Assembly (NCBI GenBank): GCA_016858145.1 | Contig: JAEHOE010000006.1 | Span: forward strand, 930,001 to 994,000 | Source of the DNA: Edaphochlamys debaryana | Taxonomy: Eukaryota; Chlorophyta; Chlorophyceae; Chlamydomonadales | Reading direction: 5' to 3' | Length of the DNA stretch: 64,000 bases | Part shown: in pieces, positions 57,650 through 64,000 of the stretch | Numbering within the stretch: position 1 is the stretch's first letter | Layout: each line of letters starts with the position of its first letter | Translations under genes and position numbers: made by a program | Notes under the pieces: generated by a model | What the model saw: the letters and a program-made list of their open reading frames with translations, nothing else | Database searches by the model: none | Told to the model about the DNA's origin: nothing

Positions 57650-59549
57650 ATGGCTGTGTCGGGTCGCGTGACCCCCACCCGGTCGGGGATGGCGGGTCCC
57701 CGCACCATGGCAAGCACACGGGCGAGCGTGCCGGCGATCCGGGCAAGGTGGGGCCAGGGCATAGGGTCGGGGCTATCAGAGGTGCATGTGGAACCTTGCC
57801 GGCACGCTGTGCCAATAGGGGTGCTAATGGGATGCGGTGCGAGGGGGCCCGCGCCTTCTGAGGCCCCTCCCTCCCCGGCCCGAACCCCGTCGTCGCCGTC
57901 AGGCGGATACGGCTCGCCGTGCGCGCTGAGCAGCAGCAGCCCGGGCCCGTGGGCTCTCGCTCGGGCCCCACCGGCCTAAATGTGGCGAGCATGCGACCCA
58001 CATCGCCGGGGGCGTGGGCCATCATGTCTGCGGCGCTGCGCGAGGCCAACGTGAGTACGTGCGCTGCAGCGTCTCGGAGGCTCTTGTCACCGGGGTGCTG
58101 AGGGCTGCTGTGCATGAGCATGCCGGCTGCCTACGTGCACAAGCAGGGCTTAGACGCACGGACGTGGGTTACATGGCCTGGGCTTGCAGTGATTCACCCG
58201 ACTGCAAACCCGCGTCTGGCAGCCATGGGCATGGCATCACGGCGTGACATGCGTGCGCCGGTCGCCATGCTTACGGGAGCTGTACAAGGATGCAAGGCCT
58301 GAGTGTGTGGCCCCACTCTTCGCTTCCCCGCAGCTGCGCATGCTGGCCCCCCAGGAGCTCCCCTGGGTGAAGGAGAAGGGCGCCATCGTGGTGGATGTGC
58401 GGCCGGAGGACAGCTTCGCAGAGGTGAGGAATGGGCAAGGCAGGGGTGGATGGGGGGTCGAGGGGAGGAGGTTGGGGGGATTTGGTGGTTCAGGGGCGTC
58501 AAGAGCTTTGGCATGCACGGTTTGCGGCTCCTATCAGCCCCAGTCACGCGGGCTGTTCCTCTCCTCCGCAGGGCCACCTCCCCGGTGCCAGCAATGTGCC
58601 CTTCTACCGCAGCATCGACGGCTGGACCCCCTGGCAGATGGCGCGGCGGGTGGGCTTCGCTCTGTTCGGAGTGGCCAAGGGCACCGAGCCCAACCCCAAC
58701 TTCGTGAGCGGTGAGCAGCCGGAGGGGTGACACGGGGCGAAGCACGCACAGCAAGCACCCTCAGCCCCTCAGGTTTCGTCGGTCCTGAATGCCATCGTCT
58801 GGGGCTGCTGCAAACCGCTGGACCGAGCTGCGTGGACATGTGGGGTCTCTTCCGTGCTCCCGCTCCGCAGACGTTCGCTCCCTGGTGGCCGACCCCGCCA
58901 CGACCCCCGTGGTCCTTTACTGCAACATGGGCGGCTCCCTGGAGCCAACCAAGAACGACAGGAACGGGCAACAGGTGCGGCCGCCATCCAGGGCTCGGGG
59001 TTGACAGAGCCGTGTGTGTTGGTGAGATCACGCGGGCTTTCTTGGCTAGCTGCTCAGAGGGCTGTTGGCCTTATTCGCGCAAAATCCTAACGTGCTATAA
59101 ATTCCTGGTTACCCTCCGCCCCCCCCCCAGACGCGGTCCATGATTGCTGCCTACGAGCTGGTGCAGGCGGGCTTCAAGGCCGTGCACGTGCTCAAGGTGG
59201 GAGCGGGAGCGCGAAAGAGCGGGGGCGACAGGGTTCGGACGGGGCTGCCGGGAAGATCCCAGTTGCGGCCTCGCTTGGGGCCTGTGAATAGGCAACGTGT
59301 TGTGTTCAATGCCACCTGCTTCGCGGTCCCATCCACCGCAGGGCGGCTTCGGCGAGTGGAACTCGAACGGGAGGTGAGGGGGAAGGGAGCTGAAGGCAAC
59401 GATAAGGAAGCGTGGAGGGGGAGCAGCGGGGGGACGCTTGTGTGCTGTCCTGCGAGGGTGTGATAGCAATGCCAACCGACACTGCTCGTACCCCCTGCAG
59501 GGAGGTGGAGGCCCTTGTGACCGCGGACGCTACGGAGAAGAGCACGTGA
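57650..59549 (+). CDS. Chloroplast rhodanese-domain protein
   Basis: A single rhodanese domain behind a chloroplast transit peptide. Exon 1 (57650-57747, MAVSGRVTPTRSGMAGPRTM...) joins in phase to RIRLAVRAEQQQ, which looks like a stromal cleavage site. Then come PTSPGAWAIMSAALREAN, LRMLAPQELPWVKEKGAIVV, DVRPEDSFAEGHLPGASNVP, the stretch WQMARRVGFALFGVAKG, and VVLYCNMGGSLEPTKNDRNG. The Cys there is at the active-site position of the sulfurtransferase loop. The end, TRSMIAAYELVQAGFKAVHV then GGFGEWNSNG, completes the fold; stop at 59547-59549. Such plastid proteins occur at thylakoids or envelope; the substrate is unknown. It may be co-expressed with PETN through the shared promoter. Confidence 0.82.
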
Positions 59550-60072
59550 ATTGAATGACCGTACATGGAAGCTTTTGAGAGAAGTGCCTGTCGTGAGTAT
59601 TCGGATGCCGTGGCAATTTTGAGCTTTTGGTTTGGACGGTTGGGTGTTGATGTGGGCGGCTTTCCATCAGTTTTGTTCCTTAGCCGCAGCAGTTGATGCG
59701 TGTGGACCCAGACTTGGAGGTGCTGTGTTGCAGGACACCGGTTACTGCTGGGAGCTGGCTTAGACCTGCCGTGCGGTTGGGCCAGTTGCTGTCTGAGGGC
59801 CTTGGGGCGTGAAACCGGCATCGAGTCAGGAGTCATACTGCGGCGACATGTGACTGCTTAGGACAGCGGGTTTGGCGCAGAAAGAGTGAAGAGGATCGCG
59901 CGTAGTGCAGGAGAGTGTGAGGGCCGGGGCTTTAAGGGGCATGAGAAGTGGCCACCCTTGGGACTTACAGGAGAGGACAGGAGGGCTTGCACGGCTGCAG
60001 CCCCATTGCCCCAAACGTGTAAAGGCTGCAGACAGCTGAGCGCGTCCTCATCTGACCGCATGGCGGCATGGG
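59550..60072. other. 3' flank of rhodanese gene, no gene recognised
   Basis: No supported exon. The minus strand is open over much of it but shows no family motif. Confidence 0.4.
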
Positions 60073-60260
60073 CAACGCGGGACACGCACTGTTGGGTGGA
60101 AGGAACAGAAGTGCAAGTCAACAGCGTGGCCAGAAGCGCGCGAGAGCAGCCCGCGCAAAGAGCAGGCAAAGAGCCCCACCCGCTGAAGTACCACAGGGCG
60201 CCATGGCTGTGTCGGGTCGCGTGACCCCCACCCGGTCGGGGATGGCGGGTCCCCGCAAGC
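60073..60260 (+). repeat. Truncated copy of the PETN/rhodanese promoter and 5' ends
   Basis: Same orientation as the original. 60073-60134 matches the PETN start region but lacks about 13 bp that include its ATG. 60143-60260 matches the rhodanese leader and the first 18 codons (MAVSGRVTPTRSGMAGPR, ATG at 60203), after which the match ends. About 220 bp of the original middle is missing. Neither gene can be complete here. Confidence 0.85.
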
Positions 60261-60612
60261 AAGTCAAGCGCGCGTGCCGGCGATGCGTGCCAGGTGGGTT
60301 CGGGCATAGGCATAGGCGATCCACATGTTATCTCAGTTGAGTATATGCAATGCACATAGGCGGAGGAGGCAGTAGCGGGTCTCCTGCCGCGCGTCCCTCT
60401 TTGCACGCGGGGGATTCGTCGGTTCGTGCCGTCGGGCACGACGCGTGTGCTCCTGTAAACTCCAGGTGTTTCCCCTTCCCCACAGACTACCAAATCTCTG
60501 TGCGACCACAAGCACGACCACGCGAAGCTGGCGCGACCGCCAACCGCGACTGATTTGGACGCTTGCAGCTCGGTGATGCCACCACCGGTGATGGCGCTAT
60601 AAGCTATGCCTC
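60261..60612. promoter_or_regulatory. Upstream region of the GT49 gene
   Basis: 352 bp with no gene. The duplicated promoter piece just to the left could act on the GT49 gene, which is plausible but unproven. Confidence 0.3.
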
Positions 60613-63600
60613 ATGGCTTTTCGCCTCTTAGGTCTCTTAGCGGTGTCACTGGCAGCGCGCATCGCGGTTGCTCCTGTCAGCGCGGATGTCCTCTCCATCC
60701 CCGCGACCACTAGCAAAGAGGAGCTTGAGCTGGCGGCCTGCATAAACAAGCACCAGCCAGCCGTCACAGACCTTAATGCTGTCCCGACCACATGGCACTC
60801 GGCGGTGGCTGAGAATGTGGGTCCTGGCCATGTTGGGCGGTTAGGCGCGTGTGGCCGGATAGCCGCAACCAGGCTGGGGTTGCAGCTGATAGAACCTGCT
60901 GGCCAGGGGGCAAGGAGGGCTTCCGCCAGGGAAGGGGAGGCGATTCGGGGGAAGTACACGAGGGAGGGAAAGCAGTCCGCCAGCCCTGTGTTGCACGCGC
61001 CGGCCCGCTCACCCATCCCCGACCCGTCACCCCGCCCCTTCTCCTCCCCCACCGCCCCCAGGCCTCCCACTACCGCGTGGCTGGCGTGTGGTGGTCTCGC
61101 CGCCCCTTCCCCCCGCGCGCCAGCTTCCCCCTGACCGTGGTGACGCAGCTCTCCCTGGGCCGCCTGTCCCAGCTGGAGGCCATGTGCGCCACGTGGGCGG
61201 GCCCCGTCAGCGCTGCCGTACTGCTGGGCCTGTCCCGGGAGGAGGCCCTCAAGGAGGCCCAAGAGGCCCAGGCGGCGGCGGGGGCAGGGACGGCGGGAAC
61301 GGTGGGGGTGCAGGCGGGAAGCGGGGCTTCGGCCGCCTCCGGCGGCGGGGCCTCCGGCGCCGGCGGGGGAGGAGGGGAGAGGGCGGCGGAGGCGGAGGGG
61401 GCGGGGGACGGCGGGGACTTCAGCGGCCTGGGTCTGCTGCCCGGCGAGCGGCGGCGCGTGCGGGAGGTGGCGGCGCAGCTGGCCCGGGTGCATGCACTGG
61501 CGGAGGCGGCGGGGCCGTGCCAGCTGGACCTTATGCTGGTGGGGGGGGGGGGGGGGGGGGGGGAGGGCGAGGGGAGGTTTTTGTTGCTGAGCGGGATCGC
61601 ACCGACGCCAGAGAATGGTTTTCGGGGTAGTGGAGAGCGAGAGGGGAGATAGAGCGACAGCAGGGGAGGGGAAGGGGAGGTTTGAGGCTTGAGGCGAGGG
61701 GTTAAAGAGTTGAGGGTGATGTGGGGACCCCGGGTCGTGGGAAGGGTTGTGAAGGGCTGGCGGGGGACGAGGGAGGGTGGCCTGCAGCGCGTTGGAACCC
61801 CTCCCCCGTCCCAGCCGTCTCCATACCACCCCCAGGTGTACGAGGTGTACCAGAGCGCCAAGATGGCGGGGTGAGGGGGGATTGTGTGGGGGGGTGAGGG
61901 GAGCCGAGGGGGGTGTGGAGGGGGTGATTGTCGGAGCATTGGAGAGCGAAGGGGGTGGAGGGGGGCCGGGGGAGGGGTGCTTGATGCTGAGCAAGTCCGC
62001 GGCTGGGAACGGAGTCGAGCCGATTGGATACGGGCAGGGTTGACTTGGGGAGCCCGGAGAGGGCGGGAGCGTCTCTTTGGCCCTCCGCTCAGGCTAAGCC
62101 CAGGTGTCCGCCCCATCACGCAGCGCACGCTGCCCCCTGCCGTCCCTCGCCCCCACCCCCCCTCAGGCTGCTGTACCCGGTCAATGTGATGCGCAACCTG
62201 GCCCGACTGCAGGCGCGCACGCCGCTTATAGGTACGCGCCGCGCCAGTGAAAGGGCCGGGGGGGTCAAGCGGGGGCCAAGGGGCGCCGGCGGCGTGTTTG
62301 CATCACCGCCCTGCCCCCCTCACATCCCAGGCTTCTTCTGCCCGCCGCTGCACCTCGTGACGCCGTAGTCACCCCTCCCCACCGGGCCCCGCCCTCGGTC
62401 CGGGGGGGCGACGATTCCTCCTAGCCCAAACAACTACCCGCCTACCTCCCCACCCCCGGGTCCGAACTACTCCCTCCCCCCCCTCCCCCCTCCCCCCAGG
62501 CGCCTTTGACGTGGACATGATGGTAGGGGGCGGCCTGGCCGAGGAGCTGGCGGGGGACCCGGGGGCGGCCCGGGAGCTGCTGCGGCGGGTGAGGGAGGTG
62601 CTGCGTGGGGGGTGGGCGGGGGCGAGAGGCGGGGGAAGGGCTGTGCGGGGGGGCGGGGAAGCCACTGGGAGCAAGGACCTTCTCCCCTGCTGAGCCCACA
62701 GCCGGGTCCAGCTGGGCCCGGACCTGCGGCCCCCTGGCTCCTCCACTCGCACCCATCCCCTTCACCCCCTCCCCCTCTACCTCCCCTCTCCCTCATCCCC
62801 TCCCCCACCCGCAGGTGCGTGGCCCCAACGCCACCGGCCCCGGCGCCCCCGGCCCCCCCTCCGGCCCCAACGGCCTCCCCCCGGACGGCCGCACCGCCGT
62901 GGTCCTCCCCGCGCTCACCACGCACTGGCACGACGCCGACCCGCGCATCGAGGGGCCGCAGGCGCTGGCGGAGGCGCTGGTGCGCAGCCGCGAGGGCAAG
63001 GCCGCGCTGCGGAGGCAGTGGCGGAAGGGGCGGCTGCAGAGGTGGGGGGGGGCGGGGCGGGGAGGAGGGGAGAGGGGAGTGGGGAGTGGGGAGGGAGAGG
63101 GGGGCGGGGAGGAAGGGGGGGGCTGCAGGACAGGGCGGCCTGCCCCCGGATGCGCTTGTCCTCACTCCTCGGGGCTCGGGAGCTGCGCAAAGCCGGCCAG
63201 CCGTGTGCCCTGGCTTCCTGCGGGTTCATCGCCTTGGCAGCAGGGACGGCTCCGGTACAGCCTGCACACCCCACGCCCCACGCCCCACGCCTCACGCCCC
63301 CCCCTCCCCCCCACACCCTCTCCCCCTCCCCCCCAGGTTCAACCCGCTCATGGACCACCACCTAGCCACCCGCACCGAGCAGTGGCTGGTCACCAGCCAG
63401 TGGTACGCGGTCAAGTTCCGGCACCGCTACGAGCCGTGGGTGGTGCTGGACAGGCACGGCTCGCCCTGGCACGACGTGCGCTTCCGGGGGTGAGCGTGTG
63501 GTAGATGCGTCTTGGATAGGCAGGTCTGCTGGTGTACATGTTTTTGAAGCATCGCTTCCAAGGTATATCGCCTGGCGGGGTCCGCTACAGAGCCCCTGGG

Positions 63601-64000
63601 GGCGCTCGCCGGTGGAAGGGCTTGGGCTGGAGGGGAGTCTGGCGCAGGTGTTGGATTGTCCTGACCGCCGCTCTCGGCGTTTCTTGCGCTTCTGTGTGTG
63701 GTACGGCAGGTACGGCATGAACAAGATCGCGCACGTGATGCACCTGAACGCCAGGTGAGCGCGTCTCAGAGGGGACGGGAATGTTGGAAGCGCAAAGCCG
63801 GGCGGGGCCGGTCCAGGCCGACTTCAAACCCGCCCCCCTCACCCCCCCGCTGCCATTACACTGATACCCCCAGGCGTAATTTTACCCGCACGTGCCCTCA
63901 CTCTCTGCCCCTTCGCCCCCGCCCCCCCGCCCCATGATCCGTCGACAGCCGACCCCGCCTCCCCCCCTCCCCTCCCCCCACCGCAGCGGCTACACCTTCG
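60613..64000 (+). CDS. LARGE/B4GAT1-type glycosyltransferase (GT49), 3' end missing
   Basis: A secretory-pathway glycosyltransferase cut off by the window end. The ATG at 60613 opens a signal peptide or anchor (MAFRLLGLLAVSLAARIAVA). The second exon (61062-61538) carries PLTVVTQLSLGRLSQLEAMC and ATWAGPVSAAVLLGL, the GT49 start, then a Gly/Ala-rich insert. Later exons give VYEVYQSAKMAG, LLYPVNVMRNLARLQARTPL, the donor-metal motif AFDVDMMVGG (DxD at 62508-62516), YAVKFRHRYEPWVVLDRHGS and DVRFRGYGMNKIAHVMHLNA, then SGYTF at the edge. Joins at 61870, 63490 and 63754 keep phase exactly. The donor after 61538 is followed by 23 Gs. Related animal enzymes build xylose-glucuronate chains; the algal product is unknown. 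Confidence 0.82.
61541..61563 (+). repeat. Poly-G tract of 23 at a splice donor
   Basis: An uninterrupted run of 23 G follows directly after the GT of a GT49 intron (donor at 61539-61540). It could form a G-quadruplex in DNA or pre-mRNA, and it is hard to sequence, so the length is uncertain. Confidence 0.85.

Noticed and set aside
60597..61994. 465-codon open frame on the minus strand
   Set aside because: Antisense to the GT49 gene, Pro/Ser/Ala-rich, with no family motif. The plus-strand exons have clear GT49 motifs and splice phases.

Overview
The window looks like nuclear DNA of a volvocine green alga (Chlamydomonas/Volvox relatives). It is very GC-rich. Genes are split into many short exons by GT-AG introns with C/T-rich 3' ends. 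Replication-type histone genes sit in divergent H3-H4 and H2A-H2B pairs, each followed by a GGTGTT-TCTC-AACACC stem-loop instead of a plain poly(A) end. A nuclear PETN gene with a chloroplast presequence also fits a chlamydomonad. Exons below were joined by eye, using splice signals, reading phase and family motifs; no alignment was run.

Left part (0-20.5 kb): the 3' end of a probable type I membrane protein gene (minus); an 11-exon PP2C phosphatase of ILKAP type (minus, 2912-7911) whose 1.7-kb third intron carries a complete opposite-strand gene for a 121-residue TM/coiled-coil protein; a very large low-complexity protein gene (plus, 8654-17105); and a family I inorganic pyrophosphatase with an N-terminal signal/anchor and a long Ala-rich linker (plus, 17468-20470).

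Histone region (20.8-48.7 kb): fourteen histone genes in seven divergent pairs (four H3-H4, three H2A-H2B). Several pairs are near-identical inverted copies of one another, forming large inverted repeats. One H2A copy has a +1 frameshift. Non-histone genes lie between the pairs: a GT34-like Golgi glycosyltransferase (22.9-26.1 kb), a putative small plastid one-helix protein (34.2-35.0 kb, minus) and a P-loop ATPase of unknown family (35.4-40.8 kb). At 41.65 kb a loose last-exon fragment of the mitochondrial-carrier gene marks a duplication that copied the edge of the neighbouring gene.

Right part (49-64 kb): an SLC25A32-like carrier (minus), a spastin-type MIT/AAA ATPase (plus), a divergent pair PETN (minus) / chloroplast rhodanese (plus) sharing a 337-bp promoter, a truncated copy of that promoter at 60.07-60.26 kb, and the 5' part of a LARGE-type GT49 glycosyltransferase that runs off the right end.

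The histone genes form a co-regulated S-phase set. The other genes are a mixed set typical of gene-dense algal chromosomes: secretory-pathway glycosylation, chloroplast proteins, signalling and microtubule severing. I saw no RNA genes, CRISPR arrays or intact transposons.
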